From NCBI RefSeq assembly GCF_030656875.1, contig NZ_CP130943.1:1984001-2048000 (forward strand): 64,000 nucleotides of DNA, read 5' to 3'. This DNA is from Prescottella sp. R16 (GTDB lineage Bacteria; Actinomycetota; Actinomycetes; Mycobacteriales; Mycobacteriaceae). The notes under the pieces were generated by a model. It was not told the DNA's origin, made no database searches, and worked only from the letters and a program-made list of their open reading frames with translations. Positions within the stretch are counted from its first letter, which is position 1. Each line of letters begins with the position of its first letter. A program made the position numbers and the translations under genes. Shown here in pieces: positions 11,546 to 26,033 of the stretch.

Positions 11546-12106
11546 GTGCCGCCGGAAGCGCCGGGCCCCGACCGTATCGACAGGTCGGGCCCCGACCATC
11601 CGGGTGTCGACGACCCCGGTCGTGGACGCCGCATCGGCATCGACGTCGGCAGTGTGCGGATCGGGGTCGCCTCGTGTGATCCCGACTGCATCCTCGCGAC
11701 CCCGGTGGAGACCGTCGCCCGATCCAAGGAACGCGGCCCCGACGCGCCGGACATCCGGCGGATTGTCGCCATCGTCGAGGAGTACGAGGCGGTCGAGGTT
11801 ATCGTCGGACTGCCGCAGACGTTGCGCGGCGAACCGGGCAGGGCCGCGGGCCTCGCATCCGCGTTCGCCCGCCGGCTGCGGCGTGCGATCGACCCCGTTC
11901 CGGTGCGGATGGCCGACGAGCGATTCTCGACGGTCACCGCGTCACGCGCGCTGCGCGAGAGCGGGGTCCGCGCCAAGGGGCAGCGGCCGATGATCGATCA
12001 GGCCGCCGCCGTGGCGATCTTGCAGGGATGGTTGGACGAGCGGAGTGCAGCGGTGAACGTGACGGACCCGGACGGTAGCGGCCGACCCACGGAGGGCGGC
12101 CTGTGA
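11546..12106 (+). CDS. ruvX: RuvX/YqgF family Holliday-junction resolvase-like nuclease
   Basis: A 186-residue RNase H-fold protein of the YqgF family, implicated in 16S rRNA 5' end maturation and Holliday-junction resolution. The first acidic site residue is in [12 protein letters not shown] (D33). [16 protein letters not shown] (84-99), ADERFSTV (about 123-130) and the final acidic segment at [10 protein letters not shown] (D151) follow. A proline-rich N-terminal extension of about 27 residues precedes the core. The GTG start is 2 nt after the alaS stop and the stop overlaps mltG by 4 nt. The linkage alaS-ruvX-mltG-aroE is conserved in actinobacteria. Confidence 0.93.
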   Translation: MPPEAPGPDRIDRSGPDHPGVDDPGRGRRIGIDVGSVRIGVASCDPDCILATPVETVARSKERGPDAPDIRRIVAIVEEYEAVEVIVGLPQTLRGEPGRAAGLASAFARRLRRAIDPVPVRMADERFSTVTASRALRESGVRAKGQRPMIDQAAAVAILQGWLDERSAAVNVTDPDGSGRPTEGGL

Positions 12107-13443
12107 CCGACCACCGGCAGCCGACGGGGTACCCCGACTACGAGACACCCCCCGACTACCGGTCGGAGTACGGGTACGAACCGGAGTACGACGACTACCG
12201 GTACGACGACGGGTATTCCGACGTCGAACGGCGGGCCCTGCCGACCGAGGTCGGGGTGGTCACCCGGGCGGAGGCCCGGCGGATGCAGGCCGCGGCCCGC
12301 CGCAAGCGTCGGGCCCGGGTCATCGGCGTCCTCGCCGGTGCCGTCCTCCTCGGTGGTGTCGGCGCCGCCGGATTCGCGGCCTACGACAAGCTCGTCGGCG
12401 GTGACGTCGCCGACTATGCCGGACCGGGCGGCCCCGAGGTCGTCGTGCAGGTCCACGCCGGTGACACCGCGAACCAGATCGCGTCCGCGATGGCCGACAA
12501 GGACGTCGTCAAGAGTTCCGCCGCGTTCTATCGGGCGGCGCTGCGCAACGACGCGATCAGTTCGGTGCAGCCCGGCTTCTACTCGATCGCCACACAGATC
12601 TCGGGCACCGACGCGGTGTCGGCACTGGTGTCGCCGACGTCGCGGGTCGGGGCGCTGGTGATCTCGGAGGGCCGTCAGCTGCACGACACCCGGGACGTGC
12701 AGACCGGGGCGGTGAAGAAGGGCATCTACACGCTCGTCGCCGAGGCCAGCTGCGTCGGCCCCGACGAGGCACCCACGTGCCTGTCCTACTCCGATCTCGA
12801 ACAGGCCGGTGCGAGTACGGATCTCGAGGCGCTGGGGGTCCCGGCCTGGGCCCGCGCCCGGGTGGAGCACGTCCCGGACCGGGCCCGTCAGCTCGAAGGT
12901 CTCATCGCGGCCGGCAGCTGGGACTTCGACCCCACCGAATCCGCCACCGAGGTGCTGCGGCAACTGGTCGGCGCGAGCGCCGCCCGTTACGAGTCGACCG
13001 GTCTCGAGACGGCCGGAGCGAACGTCGGACTCGACCCGTACCAGATGCTGATCGTGGCGTCGCTCGTCGAACGCGAAGCGCTGCCGTCCGATTTCGCGAA
13101 GGTCGGACGTGTCGTCCTGAACCGGCTCGCGGTCGATCAACCGCTGCAGTTCGATTCGACGGTCAACTACGCGCTCGACGAGACCGAGGTCGCCACCACC
13201 GACGAGGACCGGGCCCGCGTCACCCCGTGGAACACGTACGCGATGCCGGGGCTGCCCGCGACACCGATCGCGTCGCCGAGCATCGATGCGCTTCGTGCCG
13301 TGGAGAATCCGGCGCCCGGCGACTACCTGTACTTCGTGACGATCGACAAGAAGGGCACCACGCTCTTCACCCGCAGCTACGACGAGCACCTCGCGAACAT
13401 TCAGCTGGCGCAGCGCAGCGGCATCCTCGACAGTGGACGGTGA
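12103..13443 (+). CDS. mltG: Endolytic murein transglycosylase MltG
   Basis: A 446-residue, single-pass membrane protein. The cytoplasmic N-terminus (1-70) is very rich in Tyr, Asp and Pro (for example [16 protein letters not shown]) and then basic (ARRKRRAR). The membrane helix is at about 73-93, followed by a LysM-like segment ([14 protein letters not shown]) and the YceG catalytic domain with its Glu in SLVEREALP (E323, with E325 nearby). The domain ends with [16 protein letters not shown] and YLYFV, both MltG hallmarks. It cuts nascent glycan strands and so limits peptidoglycan chain length. GTG start and GTGA overlaps on both sides imply translational coupling. Confidence 0.95.
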   Translation: MTDHRQPTGYPDYETPPDYRSEYGYEPEYDDYRYDDGYSDVERRALPTEVGVVTRAEARRMQAAARRKRRARVIGVLAGAVLLGGVGAAGFAAYDKLVGGDVADYAGPGGPEVVVQVHAGDTANQIASAMADKDVVKSSAAFYRAALRNDAISSVQPGFYSIATQISGTDAVSALVSPTSRVGALVISEGRQLHDTRDVQTGAVKKGIYTLVAEASCVGPDEAPTCLSYSDLEQAGASTDLEALGVPAWARARVEHVPDRARQLEGLIAAGSWDFDPTESATEVLRQLVGASAARYESTGLETAGANVGLDPYQMLIVASLVEREALPSDFAKVGRVVLNRLAVDQPLQFDSTVNYALDETEVATTDEDRARVTPWNTYAMPGLPATPIASPSIDALRAVENPAPGDYLYFVTIDKKGTTLFTRSYDEHLANIQLAQRSGILDSGR

Positions 13444-14270
13444 TCGACGTGTCGGTACATGAGGCCCGGAAAGCCGCGGTGCTGGGCAGCCCCATCGCGC
13501 ATTCGAAGTCGCCGCTGCTGCACCTGGCCGCGTACCGCGCGCTGGGACTCGACGACTGGACGTACGAGCGCATCGAGTGCACCGGCGAACAGTTGCCGAC
13601 CCTGGTGTCCGGACTCGGCCCGGACTGGGTGGGACTGTCGGTGACGATGCCCGGCAAGGTCGCGGCCCTCGAGTTCGCGGACGAGCGCACCGCGCGGGCC
13701 GTCACGATCGGCTCCGCGAACACCCTCGTCCGCACCGACGCCGGCTGGCGCGCCGACTGCACCGACGTCGACGGTGTCCGCGGCGCCCTCCTCGACGGCG
13801 GCCTCGGTGATGTGACCGGGGCGTCGGCCGTCGTGGTCGGGGCCGGTGGCACGGCGCGGCCCGCGTTGGTCGCGCTCGCCGATCTCGGGGTCGCGTCGGT
13901 GACGGTCGTGGCCCGCGACGCCGGACGCACCCGCGCCACCCTGGAATGTGCCGAAACGGTGGGACTGGCGGTGCGGCACAGCACATTCGACGATGCCCGG
14001 CTCGCCGGGGCGTGCGCGGACGCCGCAGTCCTCGTCAGCACCGTGCCCGCGTCCGGGGCGGCCCCGTACGCCGACGTGATCGGCCGTGCCCCGTTCGTGC
14101 TCGACGCGATCTACGACCCGTGGCCGACGCCGCTCGCCGACGCCGTCACCCGCGCCGGCGGCACCGTCGTCGGGGGACTGGCCATGCTCCTCAACCAGGC
14201 GTACGGGCAGGTCGAACAGTTCACCGGGATGCCCGCACCCCGCGAGGCGATGGCCGCCGCGATCCGGTAG
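13440..14270 (+). CDS. aroE: Shikimate dehydrogenase (NADP-dependent)
   Basis: The protein has 276 residues and reduces 3-dehydroshikimate to shikimate, step 4 of the shikimate pathway. The substrate site is GSPIAHSKSP (16-25), the catalytic lysine is in SVTMPGK (K73), and N94 and D109 (GSANTLV, CTDVDG) complete the pocket. The Rossmann loop is VVVGAGGTARPA (131-142). The chosen GTG overlaps the mltG stop (GTGA); another GTG three codons in is possible. It is separated from the other aro genes by the prepilin peptidase gene. Confidence 0.95.
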   Translation: MIDVSVHEARKAAVLGSPIAHSKSPLLHLAAYRALGLDDWTYERIECTGEQLPTLVSGLGPDWVGLSVTMPGKVAALEFADERTARAVTIGSANTLVRTDAGWRADCTDVDGVRGALLDGGLGDVTGASAVVVGAGGTARPALVALADLGVASVTVVARDAGRTRATLECAETVGLAVRHSTFDDARLAGACADAAVLVSTVPASGAAPYADVIGRAPFVLDAIYDPWPTPLADAVTRAGGTVVGGLAMLLNQAYGQVEQFTGMPAPREAMAAAIR

Positions 14271-14297
14271 CCGAGTTCCGCCGCTGCGGGCGGGGGT

Positions 14298-14327
14298 GTT
14301 CGTCCACAGCTCCTCGTTCGTCCACAG
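14298..14327 (+). repeat. Two 12-nt direct repeats resembling DnaA boxes
   Basis: GTTCGTCCACAG occurs twice with an 18-nt period in the 120-nt gap between aroE and the prepilin peptidase gene. The core TCGTCCACA differs by one base from the high-G+C DnaA box TTGTCCACA. No other origin feature is nearby, so a role is uncertain. Confidence 0.4.
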
Positions 14328-14390
14328 GCGAATCCGTCGGCGCAGGTCGGCGGCCGGGTGGGGGTCGTCCGACGTGCCACGCTCGCCGGC

Positions 14391-14978
14391 ATGACATGGA
14401 TCGTGATCGTCGCGGCTCTCGCCGGCGCCGTGGTGGGGTGCGGGACGCGCCGGCTGCCGGCCCGGTGGACGAGCGGCGCCCCGGCCCCGGCCCCGGCCCA
14501 CGTGTTCGAGGCCGCGTGTGCGGCGGGTTTCGTGGCCGCCGCCTACCGGGTCGGGCCGTCGGTCCTGTTGGTGCCGGCGTGGGTGCTGGTGTGGTGGATG
14601 CTCGCGGCGAGTGTCGTCGACCTGCGGGTGCGGCGTCTGCCGAATGCCCTCACCCTCCCCGGGGCGGCAGCGGCGGTCGCGGTGGCCACCGCGACCGGGC
14701 ACGGGCGGGCCGCGCTCGCAGGTGCGCTGCTGCTCACCGGAACGTATCTGGTGCTGCACCTGATCGCACCCGCCGCGATGGGTGCCGGGGACGTCAAACT
14801 CGCATTCGGGCTCGGCGCCGTGACCGGGGTGGCGGGGGCGTCGGCCTGGCTGGCGGCGGCGGCCCTCGCCCCCGCGATCACCGCTGCCGCCGGTCTCCTG
14901 TGCCGTAATCGTGGGGCCGTGGTCGCGCACGGGCCGTCGATGTGCGCGGCCACCGCGGTATCCCTGTGGTGCCTGTGA
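14391..14978 (+). CDS. Prepilin leader peptidase (A24 family, short form)
   Basis: A 195-residue membrane protein with about six hydrophobic helices. It carries both catalytic aspartates of type IV prepilin peptidases: D77 in [13 protein letters not shown] and D134 in the [10 protein letters not shown] motif (GxGD). It lacks the N-terminal methyltransferase domain of full-length PilD/GspO, as is usual for actinobacterial homologues. It would cleave class III signal peptides of Flp/Tad-type pilins, but no pilin genes are in the window. The ATG chosen starts directly at the first membrane helix. The position between aroE and aroC is, to my knowledge, conserved in Mycobacterium. Confidence 0.85.
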   Translation: MTWIVIVAALAGAVVGCGTRRLPARWTSGAPAPAPAHVFEAACAAGFVAAAYRVGPSVLLVPAWVLVWWMLAASVVDLRVRRLPNALTLPGAAAAVAVATATGHGRAALAGALLLTGTYLVLHLIAPAAMGAGDVKLAFGLGAVTGVAGASAWLAAAALAPAITAAAGLLCRNRGAVVAHGPSMCAATAVSLWCL

Positions 14979-15003
14979 CTTCGGACGTGGAAAGATGCGA
15001 GGC

Positions 15004-16191
15004 GTGTTGCGCTGGATAACTGCTGGAGAGTCCCATGGTCCCGCCCTCGTCGCCATGCTCGAGGGGATGGTCGCCGGCGTCGAGGTGACGTCCGACGACG
15101 TTTCGGCGCAGCTCGCGCGCCGCCGTCTCGGCTACGGTCGCGGCGCCCGCATGAAGTTCGAGGCCGACAAGGTCACGATCATCGGTGGTGTGCGGCACGG
15201 CCGCACCCTCGGCGGCCCGATCGCTGTCGAGGTCGGTAACACCGAGTGGCCCAAGTGGGAGACGATCATGTCGGCCGACCCGGTCGACGAGGACGAACTC
15301 GCCGGTCAGGCCCGCAATGCCCCGCTCACCCGTCCGCGCCCCGGCCACGCCGACTACTCGGGCATGCTCAAGTACGGTTTCGACGACGCCCGCCCCGTCC
15401 TCGAGCGGGCCAGTGCCCGCGAGACCGCGGCCCGGGTGGCCGCCGGTACCGTCGCCCGCCAGTTCCTGAAGCAGTTGTTCGGCGTCGAGGTCCTGTCGCA
15501 CGTCGTGTCCATCGGCGCGTCCGAGCCGTACACCGGTCCGGAGCCGCAGCCCGGCGACCTCGAGGCGATCGACGCCAGCCCGGTGCGGGCTTTTGGCGAG
15601 AACGCAGAATCTTCGATGATCGCGGAGATCGAGGCCGCCAAGAAGGACGGCGACACCCTCGGTGGCGTCGTCGAGGTCGTGGTCCACGGCCTGCCCGTCG
15701 GGCTCGGCTCGTTCATCAGCGGTGCCGACCGGCTCGACTCGAAGCTGGCCGCGGCCCTCATGGGCATCCAGGCGATCAAGGGTGTCGAGGTCGGCGACGG
15801 CTTCGAGACCGCCCGCCGCCGGGGCAGCGCCGCCCACGACGAGATGCGTCCCGGCCCGGACGGCGTCCTGCGGTCCACGAACCGGGCCGGCGGCCTCGAG
15901 GGTGGTATGACCAACGGGGAGGCCCTGCGGGTGCGGGCGGCGATGAAGCCGATCTCCACCGTCCCGCGTGCCCTGTCCACCGTCGACATGTCGACCGGTG
16001 AGGAAGCCGTCGCCATCCATCAGCGTTCCGACGTGTGCGCGGTCCCGGCTGCGGGTGTCGTCGCCGAGGCGATGGTCGCGCTCGTCGTGGCGCAGGCCGC
16101 GCTCGAGAAGTTCGGCGGCGACTCGATCGCCGAGACCCGGTCGAACTTCGAGCGGTACGTCGACGGCATCGCGGCCCGTCCGCCGCGGTGA
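15004..16191 (+). CDS. aroC: Chorismate synthase
   Basis: The protein has 395 residues and converts 5-enolpyruvylshikimate-3-phosphate to chorismate, the last shared step of aromatic biosynthesis; the enzyme uses reduced FMN. Signature segments are [13 protein letters not shown] at the N-terminus, the central [20 protein letters not shown], and [13 protein letters not shown] followed by MKPISTVP. The GTG chosen gives the canonical [12 protein letters not shown] start and has GGAAAG 9 nt upstream; an in-frame ATG three codons earlier has its purines too close. It heads the tight aroC-aroK-aroB-aroQ run. Confidence 0.96.
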   Translation: MLRWITAGESHGPALVAMLEGMVAGVEVTSDDVSAQLARRRLGYGRGARMKFEADKVTIIGGVRHGRTLGGPIAVEVGNTEWPKWETIMSADPVDEDELAGQARNAPLTRPRPGHADYSGMLKYGFDDARPVLERASARETAARVAAGTVARQFLKQLFGVEVLSHVVSIGASEPYTGPEPQPGDLEAIDASPVRAFGENAESSMIAEIEAAKKDGDTLGGVVEVVVHGLPVGLGSFISGADRLDSKLAAALMGIQAIKGVEVGDGFETARRRGSAAHDEMRPGPDGVLRSTNRAGGLEGGMTNGEALRVRAAMKPISTVPRALSTVDMSTGEEAVAIHQRSDVCAVPAAGVVAEAMVALVVAQAALEKFGGDSIAETRSNFERYVDGIAARPPR

Positions 16192-16195
16192 TCGC

Positions 16196-18301
<2,106 letters not shown>

Positions 18302-18318
18302 CGGGCCGCGAACGACGA

Positions 18319-18357
18319 AGAGCCCGAGACGGATGCACCGTCTCGGGCTCTTTCTCG
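18319..18357. terminator. Bidirectional intrinsic terminator between aroQ and the B-4DMT gene
   Basis: A perfect 14-bp stem, AGAGCCCGAGACGG with CCGTCTCGGGCTCT, closes a 5-nt loop (ATGCA) and is followed by TTCTCGT. It sits between converging genes and can end transcription of both. Confidence 0.88.
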
Positions 18358-18364
18358 TATCGGG

Positions 18365-18913
18365 TCAGCTGTCGGCGCGGTGCGCACCACCTGCGGTGCC
18401 GTCGGCGGTGACCGGAGCGAACACCACGGTGTCGGTGTCGTCGGCGACCGGTCCGGTGTCGGTGTGCGTGCCGGTGTGCTTTGTCGTGTGGTTGTCGCGG
18501 CCGGCGACGAACCGGCCGAGTGCGGTACCGATCATGGCGGGGACGAACACCAGCAACACCGTGAACGCGGCACCGGACGTCAGCTCGAAGAACAAGCCGT
18601 TGCTGGTGACCGCGATGTCGAAGATCGTGCCGACGAGCCACGATCCGACACCGGCGAGGATGCCGGCGACGAACGCGGCCTTCAGCCACGGCATCGTCAG
18701 GTCGACGCCGTCGTCCGGGTCGGAGTGGGCGCGCCGATCACGGATACCGTCGAACGCACCCCACAGGAACGCCGCGAGGATCACGACGACCAGCGAGAAC
18801 CACCGCATGACGGAGCCCTGTTCGGGCCACTGCGTGACCGCGGCCCCCAGGAATGTGCGCACCACCACGTGTACCAATGCGAGACCGAGGCCTCGTACGA
18901 CCCACCCATTCAT
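18365..18913 (-). CDS. B-4DMT family membrane protein
   Basis: A protein of about 182 residues with four hydrophobic helices (LGLALVHVVVRTFLG; WFSLVVVILAAFLWGAF; AAFVAGILAGVGSWLVG; FTVLLVFVPAMIGTALG) and a hydrophilic Thr/Asp-rich tail. The fold matches the bacterial B-4DMT group (four-helix drug/metabolite-transporter-like). In mycobacteria a homologue sits in the same place between aroQ (aroD) and pepQ. The frame runs seven codons further upstream, to 18934, but the inner ATG (MNGWVVRG) agrees better with relatives. No function is established. Confidence 0.75.
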   Translation of the reverse strand: MNGWVVRGLGLALVHVVVRTFLGAAVTQWPEQGSVMRWFSLVVVILAAFLWGAFDGIRDRRAHSDPDDGVDLTMPWLKAAFVAGILAGVGSWLVGTIFDIAVTSNGLFFELTSGAAFTVLLVFVPAMIGTALGRFVAGRDNHTTKHTGTHTDTGPVADDTDTVVFAPVTADGTAGGAHRADS

Positions 18914-19037
18914 GTGACACAGCGTAACCAGCACGATTCACCGCGTGTGTCCTAACCCACACAAACGCTCCGGAGAGGCGTCGGACACGTCGGGTGCATC
19001 CGCCGCAGAGTCCCCGGTGGACGGTAGTTTCGGGGGC

Positions 19038-20141
19038 ATGTCGATCGCCCCGGTGTCCCACCCGACCGCTGCCCGCCGCGAGCGCCTGCGGGCCCTTCTC
19101 CGTGACCGCGGACTCGACGCCCTGCTGGTGACCGATCTGCTCAACATCCGCTACCTCACCGGGTTCACCGGATCGAATGCCGCGCTGCTGGTGTCCGCGT
19201 CCGACGGACACGGCGCCGAGGACCACACGGTGATCGCCACCGACGGCCGTTACCTCGTGCAGGTGGGGGAGCAGGTGCCGGATCTGCGTGCCGAGATCAC
19301 CCGGGCGGTCGTCCCGGTGCTGCTGGACCGGGCGGGCGCCGGTCCGATCGGATTCGAGAGTCACGCCGTCACGGTCGATCAGCACGCGGCATGGTCCGCG
19401 TCCGCACCCGGCCTGGTGCGGGCGCCGCGCCTGGTCGAGGGCTTGCGGGAAGTCAAGGACGAGGCCGAGATCGAACTGCTGCGGCGGGCGTGCGCGGTCG
19501 CGGACCGGGCGCTCGCGGACCTGATCGCGCGTGGTGGCCTGCGCCCCGGGCGGACCGAGAAGGAGGTGGGGCGGGAACTCGAATCGCTCATGCTCGATCA
19601 CGGCGCCGACGGCATCTCGTTCGAGACGATCGTGGCCGCCGGTCCGAACTCGGCCGTCCCGCACCACCGGCCGACGGGGGCGGTGCTGCGGTCCGGGGAC
19701 TTCGTCAAACTCGACTTCGGTGCGCAGGTCGGCGGCTACCACTCGGACATGACCCGCACCTATGTGCTCGAGCAGGCCGCGGACTGGCAGCGCGACGTGT
19801 ACGACGTCGTCGCTCGGGCGCAGGCCGCCGGTCGGGCCGCGCTCGCTCCGGGGGTCCCGGTGGCAGCGGTGGACGCCGCGGCCCGGACGGTGATCGACGA
19901 CGCCGGTCACGGGGAGCTGTTCCTGCACGGACTCGGCCACGGTGTCGGCCTGGAGATCCACGAAGCACCGGGGATAGGTGCGCTCGGCACCGGTACACTG
20001 CTAGCCGGTGCGGTGGTGACCGTCGAGCCGGGCGTGTACTTCTCCGGACGCGGTGGCGTCCGGATCGAGGACACGCTCGTCGTCCGCGATCAGGGGCCCG
20101 AGCTCCTCACCCTCACCGGCAAGGACCTCACGATCGTCTGA
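19038..20141 (+). CDS. pepQ: M24 family Xaa-Pro aminopeptidase/dipeptidase (PepQ-like)
   Basis: A 367-residue cytoplasmic pita-bread metallopeptidase. The N-terminal creatinase-like domain contains [19 protein letters not shown]. The C-terminal M24 domain has all five metal ligands: D226 (KLDFGAQ), D237 (HSDMTRT), H301 (HGLGHGVGL), E330 (VEPGVYF) and E344 (RIEDT). It removes residues next to proline from peptides. It is followed 17 nt later by efp, a linkage of proline-related functions common in actinobacteria. The ATG chosen is the first with a normal N-terminus; the open frame begins further upstream. Confidence 0.93.
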   Translation: MSIAPVSHPTAARRERLRALLRDRGLDALLVTDLLNIRYLTGFTGSNAALLVSASDGHGAEDHTVIATDGRYLVQVGEQVPDLRAEITRAVVPVLLDRAGAGPIGFESHAVTVDQHAAWSASAPGLVRAPRLVEGLREVKDEAEIELLRRACAVADRALADLIARGGLRPGRTEKEVGRELESLMLDHGADGISFETIVAAGPNSAVPHHRPTGAVLRSGDFVKLDFGAQVGGYHSDMTRTYVLEQAADWQRDVYDVVARAQAAGRAALAPGVPVAAVDAAARTVIDDAGHGELFLHGLGHGVGLEIHEAPGIGALGTGTLLAGAVVTVEPGVYFSGRGGVRIEDTLVVRDQGPELLTLTGKDLTIV

Positions 20142-20158
20142 AGGAGACGCGAACCCAA

Positions 20159-20722
20159 GTGGCAGATACCAGTGATTTCAAGAACGGACTCGTGCTGAAG
20201 ATCGAGGGCCAGCTGTGGCAGATCCTCGAATTCCAGCACGTCAAGCCCGGTAAGGGTCCGGCCTTCGTGCGCACGAAGATCAAGAACGTGACCTCCGGTA
20301 AGACCGTCGACAAGACCTGGAACGCCGGCGTCAAGGTCGAGACCGCCACCGTCGACCGTCGTGACATGACCTACCTGTACCACGACGGTACGGACTACAT
20401 CTTCATGGACGGCGAGACCTACGACCAGGTGCCGGTCGGCGAGAGTCTTCTCGGTGACAGCGCGCGCTTCCTGCTCGAGAACATGGAGGTGCAGGTCGCG
20501 ACCCACGAGGATGTTCCGCTGTTCGTCGAGCTTCCCGTCACCGTCGAGCTCGTGGTCAAGCACACCGATCCGGGTCTGCAGGGCGACCGTTCCACCGGTG
20601 GCACCAAGCCGGCGACCCTCGAGACCGACGCCGAGATCCAGGTCCCGCTGTTCATCAACACCGGCGACAAGCTGAAGATCGATTCGCGTGACGGCAACTA
20701 CCTCGGGCGTGTGAATTCCTGA
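20159..20722 (+). CDS. efp: Elongation factor P
   Basis: A 187-residue, three-domain OB-fold protein that rescues ribosomes stalled at polyproline. The tip of domain I reads [10 protein letters not shown] with K32, flanked by Pro on both sides. This PGKGP loop is, as I recall, the actinobacterial type, in which the lysine acts without modification. No epmA/epmB or earP-like gene is visible. The GTG start is preceded by AAGGAG 12 nt upstream, overlapping the pepQ stop. nusB begins at the very next base. Confidence 0.97.
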   Translation: MADTSDFKNGLVLKIEGQLWQILEFQHVKPGKGPAFVRTKIKNVTSGKTVDKTWNAGVKVETATVDRRDMTYLYHDGTDYIFMDGETYDQVPVGESLLGDSARFLLENMEVQVATHEDVPLFVELPVTVELVVKHTDPGLQGDRSTGGTKPATLETDAEIQVPLFINTGDKLKIDSRDGNYLGRVNS

Positions 20723-21226
20723 GTGTCGGGTACGCATAAGAAACTCGGAGCACGCCACAAGGCCCGCAAGCGGGCCGTCGACTTCCTGTTCGAGGCGGAG
20801 GCGCGGGACGTCGATCCCGTCGAACTCGCCGAGGATCGGGCGCGTCTGGCTGCGCGGGACGAATCCGTCGCGCCGGTCGCCCCGTACACGGCGACGATCG
20901 TCGAGGGGGTTGCCGAGAACCTGGACCGACTGGACCAGGTGATCGAGTCGCACCTGCAGGACTGGACGCTCGAGCGGCTGCCCGCGGTGGACCGGGCGAT
21001 CCTGCGGATCGCGGTGTGGGAACTGTTCCACGCCACCGACGTCCCTCCGGTCGTCGCGGTCGACGAGGCCGTCGAACTGGCGAAGGAACTGTCCACCGAC
21101 GAGTCCCCGGGCTTCGTCAACGGCATTCTCGGTCAGGTCGTCCTGGTCGCGCCGCAGGTACGGGCTGCTGCCGCCGCGACGGCGCAGCGGGCGCAGGACG
21201 CCGAGAACGGCGCCACCGAGTCCTGA
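20723..21226 (+). CDS. nusB: Transcription antitermination factor NusB
   Basis: An all-helical RNA-binding protein of 167 residues, acting with NusE (S10) at boxA during rRNA antitermination. It shows the N-terminal [18 protein letters not shown] and the C-terminal [19 protein letters not shown] and [24 protein letters not shown], both standard NusB signatures. The tail is Ala-rich. The GTG start abuts the efp stop. A G+C-rich hairpin follows the stop. Confidence 0.95.
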   Translation: MSGTHKKLGARHKARKRAVDFLFEAEARDVDPVELAEDRARLAARDESVAPVAPYTATIVEGVAENLDRLDQVIESHLQDWTLERLPAVDRAILRIAVWELFHATDVPPVVAVDEAVELAKELSTDESPGFVNGILGQVVLVAPQVRAAAAATAQRAQDAENGATES

Positions 21227-21234
21227 CATGACGC

Positions 21235-21271
21235 CACTGCCGCTCATCCCGCACCGGGGTGGGCGGCAGTG
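21235..21271 (+). terminator. Hairpin after nusB
   Basis: CACTGCCGCTCATCCC pairs with GGGGTGGGCGGCAGTG (16 bp, two G-U pairs) around a 5-nt loop, 9 nt after the nusB stop. It separates the pepQ-efp-nusB transcript from the pyr operon. No U-tract is seen. Confidence 0.6.
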
Positions 21272-21359
21272 TGCTCTCCACGTCCGGCTCCATCCACCCG
21301 GAGTCCGCCGCGAACCGGCCCGCTGCTAGGCTGGTCCGCGTCAGACATCCTTTAACGAT

Positions 21360-21384
21360 CCGTCCAGAGAGGCGGAGAAGGAGG
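21360..21384 (+). promoter_or_regulatory. PyrR-type RNA binding loop at the pyrR ribosome site
   Basis: The leader contains TCCAGAGAGGC, matching the conserved core of PyrR-binding loops. It can form a CCGTC/GGCGG stem with loop CAGAGA, directly upstream of the pyrR Shine-Dalgarno AAGGAGG (21378-21384). In mycobacteria PyrR bound to UMP is known to repress translation at such a site; the same mode is inferred here because no terminator or antiterminator pair is visible. Confidence 0.7.
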
Positions 21385-21391
21385 TCGCTGA

Positions 21392-22943
<1,552 letters not shown>

Positions 22944-22947
<4 letters not shown>

Positions 22948-24335
22948 GCGATCGGGACGCGACAGCGACAACGAACACGACTACGACGAGTAACGAGAAG
23001 AAGGTGGCGCCGCACATGTCCGCGAGCGGGAACGTGTTGATCGAGAACGTTCTGGTGTACGGGGAGGGCGAGCCGACCGACGTGCTGATCGGGGACGGGC
23101 AGATCCTCGAGATCGGCCCGGGGCTGGCGGCCGCCGGTGCCGTCGAGGTGATCGACGGCGCGGGCCAGATCCTGCTGCCCGGTTTCGTGGACATGCACAC
23201 GCATCTGCGTGAGCCCGGCCGCGAGGACACCGAGACCATCGACACCGGGTCGGCGGCGGCAGCACTCGGCGGGTACACCGCGGTGTTCGCGATGGCGAAC
23301 ACCAGCCCGGTCGCCGACACCGCGGTGATCACCGACCACGTGTGGCGCCGCGGCCAGGAGGTCGGCCTGGTCGATGTGCACCCGGTCGGTGCCGTCACCG
23401 TCGGGCTCGAGGGCAAGCAGCTCGCCGAGATGGCGACGATGGCCGCCGGTGTCGGCAAGGTCAAGGTGTTCTCCGACGACGGCCACTGCGTGTACGACCC
23501 GCTGATCATGCGCCGGGCGCTGGAGTACTCGGCGTCGCTGGGTGTGCTGATCGCGCAGCATGCGGAGGAGCCGCGGCTCACCGCCGGTGCGGTCGCGCAC
23601 GAGGGTCCCACCGCGGCCCGGCTGGGTCTGGCCGGCTGGCCGCGCGCCGCGGAGGAGTCGATCGTGGCGCGGGACGCGCTGCTCGCCCGCGACGCCGGTG
23701 CCCGCGTCCACATCTGCCACGCATCGACGGCCGGATCCGTGGAACTCGTGAAGTGGGCCCGCAGTCAGGGCATTGCGATCACCGCGGAGGTCACCCCGCA
23801 CCACCTGCTGCTCGACGACTCCCGTCTCGAGACGTACGACGCCGTCAACAAGGTCAACCCGCCGCTGCGGGAGGCGTCGGACGTCGCTGCGCTGCGCCGC
23901 GGTCTGGCCGAGGGCATCATCGACTGTGTCGCCACCGATCACGCCCCGCATGCGGAGCAGGACAAGTGCTGCGAGTTCGCGCAGGCCCGTCCGGGCATGC
24001 TCGGCCTCGAGACGGCGCTGTCGATCGTGGTGGAGACGATGGTGCGTCCCGGCCTGCTGGACTGGCGCGGCGTCGCCCGCGTCATGAGCGAGCGGCCCGC
24101 CGAGATCACCGGTCTCGACGACCAGGGCCGTCCGATCGCGGTGGGGGAGCCGGCGAACCTGGTGCTGATCGACCCGGACGCCGAGTGGACGGTACACGGC
24201 CCGGCTCTGGCGTCGGTGGCGAACAACACGCCGTACGAGGCGATGACGTTGCCCGCGAAGGTCACGACCACCGTGCTGCGGGGGCGGATCACGGCTCGTG
24301 ACGGTGTGGTGCGGACACGGGAAGAGGTGCGTTGA
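22944..24335 (+). CDS. pyrC: Dihydroorotase (arm A copy)
   Basis: The protein has up to 463 residues and cyclises carbamoyl aspartate to dihydroorotate. It is an amidohydrolase-fold class I enzyme with metal ligands in [10 protein letters not shown] (H85, H87), in the histidine stretches [10 protein letters not shown] and HICHAST, and in [14 protein letters not shown]. The GTG at 22944 overlaps pyrB (GTGA), but the first 24 residues are low-complexity Thr/Asn. The ATG at 23016, with GAAGAAGG upstream, would give a normal-length enzyme starting [11 protein letters not shown], and may be the true start. This copy is intact; a second intact copy lies in arm C and a frameshifted one in arm D. Confidence 0.95.
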
Positions 24336-24337
24336 CG

Positions 24338-24880
24338 ATGGCACGACTCCTGTGGGTGGTCGGCTGCATCGCGGTGTGGGTGCTGCTGGTGTTCCTGATG
24401 TACCGCGGTTGGAAGGGTCGGGCGGCCCGCCAGTCCGATCGGATCGGGAAACTGCCCGCGGTTCCGACCGACCTGGGTGAGCAGCTGATCGCGCCGAGCA
24501 CCGGCCTGTACGTGGGCAGCACGATGGCCCCGAGCTGGCAGGACCGGATCGCGGTGGGCGACATCGGTTTCCGGGCCACCGGTGAACTGAGCCGGTGGAC
24601 CCGCGGCATCCTCCTCGAACGCGACGGCGCGTCGGCGATCTGGATCCCGAACGAATCGATCCGGGCGATCCGGACCGAGCGGGGGCTCGCCGGGAAGGTG
24701 ATGACGAAGGACGGGGTCCTGGTGATCCGGTGGGAGTTGCCCACCGGCACCGAGATCGACACGGGATTCCGTGGCGACGACAAGACGATGTACCCGGTAT
24801 GGGTACGTGAGACAAGCAGTGACGATTCAGCGAATGCGGCGGGCTCTGGTGAGGTCGAGCAGAACGGAGAAGACGCATGA
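24338..24880 (+). CDS. Membrane-anchored PH-like domain protein of the pyr operon (arm A copy)
   Basis: The protein has about 180 residues. One N-terminal membrane helix ([19 protein letters not shown]) is followed by a basic stretch and a soluble beta-rich domain ([54 protein letters not shown]), resembling the PH-like proteins found between pyrC and carA in mycobacteria (the Rv1382 position). The tail is acidic. The ATG has GAAGAGG at good spacing; a TTG two codons earlier overlaps the pyrC stop and is less likely. It overlaps carA by 4 nt. The role in pyrimidine synthesis is unknown. Confidence 0.78.
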   Translation: MARLLWVVGCIAVWVLLVFLMYRGWKGRAARQSDRIGKLPAVPTDLGEQLIAPSTGLYVGSTMAPSWQDRIAVGDIGFRATGELSRWTRGILLERDGASAIWIPNESIRAIRTERGLAGKVMTKDGVLVIRWELPTGTEIDTGFRGDDKTMYPVWVRETSSDDSANAAGSGEVEQNGEDA

Positions 24881-26033
24881 GCGCCTTTGACAGCAATATG
24901 GCGGTCCTGGTTCTCGAGGACGGCCGGGTCTTCCGCGGCACCAGCTTCGGTGCGGTGGGACAGACCCTCGGGGAAGCGGTCTTCAGCACCGGCATGACCG
25001 GCTACCAGGAGACCCTCACCGACCCCAGCTACCACCGGCAGATCGTGGTGTCGACGGCACCTCAGATCGGCAACACCGGCTGGAACGACGAGGACAACGA
25101 GTCGGTCGGGCGGGACGGCGACCCCGCCGGGTCCCGGATCTGGGTGGCCGGCTACGTGGTCCGCGACCCCTCCCGCGTGACCTCCAACTGGCGGGCGACC
25201 GGCTCGCTGCAGGACGAACTGGTCCGGCAGGGCGTCGTCGGTATCGCCGGCATCGACACCCGTGCGCTGGTCCGCCACCTGCGCACCCGCGGCTCGATGC
25301 GCGCCGGCATCTTCTCCGGTGACGCGCTGGCCGACGTCGACGTCCTGCTCGAGCGGGTCAAGGGCCAGCCGTCGATGCTCGGCCTGAACCTCACCGCCGA
25401 GGTCACCACGCCCGGCGGCTACATCATCGAGCCGAAGGGCGAGGTCCGCTACACCGTCGCCGCGATCGACCTGGGTATCAAGTCGAGCACCCCGCAGATG
25501 TTCGCCGAGCGCGGTATGCGGGTGCACGTGCTGCCGGCGAAGACGACGCTGCACGACCTGCTCGACCTGAAGGCCGACGGTGTCTTCCTGTCCAACGGCC
25601 CCGGTGACCCGGCGACCGCGGACGACACGGTCCACCTGACCAAGGAGATCCTCGGCCAGGGCATCCCGTTGTTCGGCATCTGCTTCGGCAACCAGATCCT
25701 CGGCCGCGCGCTGGGACTGAACACCTACAAGATGAAGTTCGGGCACCGGGGCATCAACATCCCCGTCGTCGAGCACGCCACCGGGCGTATCGCGATCACC
25801 GCCCAGAACCACGGCTTCGCCCTGGAAGGGGAGGCCGGCCAGGAGTTCGACACCCCGTTCGGCCGCGCCGTCATCAGCCACACCTGCGCCAACGACGGCG
25901 CCGTCGAGGGTGTGCGCCTGCTCGACGACCGCGCGTTCTCCGTGCAGTACCACCCCGAGGCCGCGTCCGGCCCGCACGACGCGTCCTACCTGTTCGACCG
26001 TTTCGCCAGCCTGCTCGAGGGAGACAAGAACTA

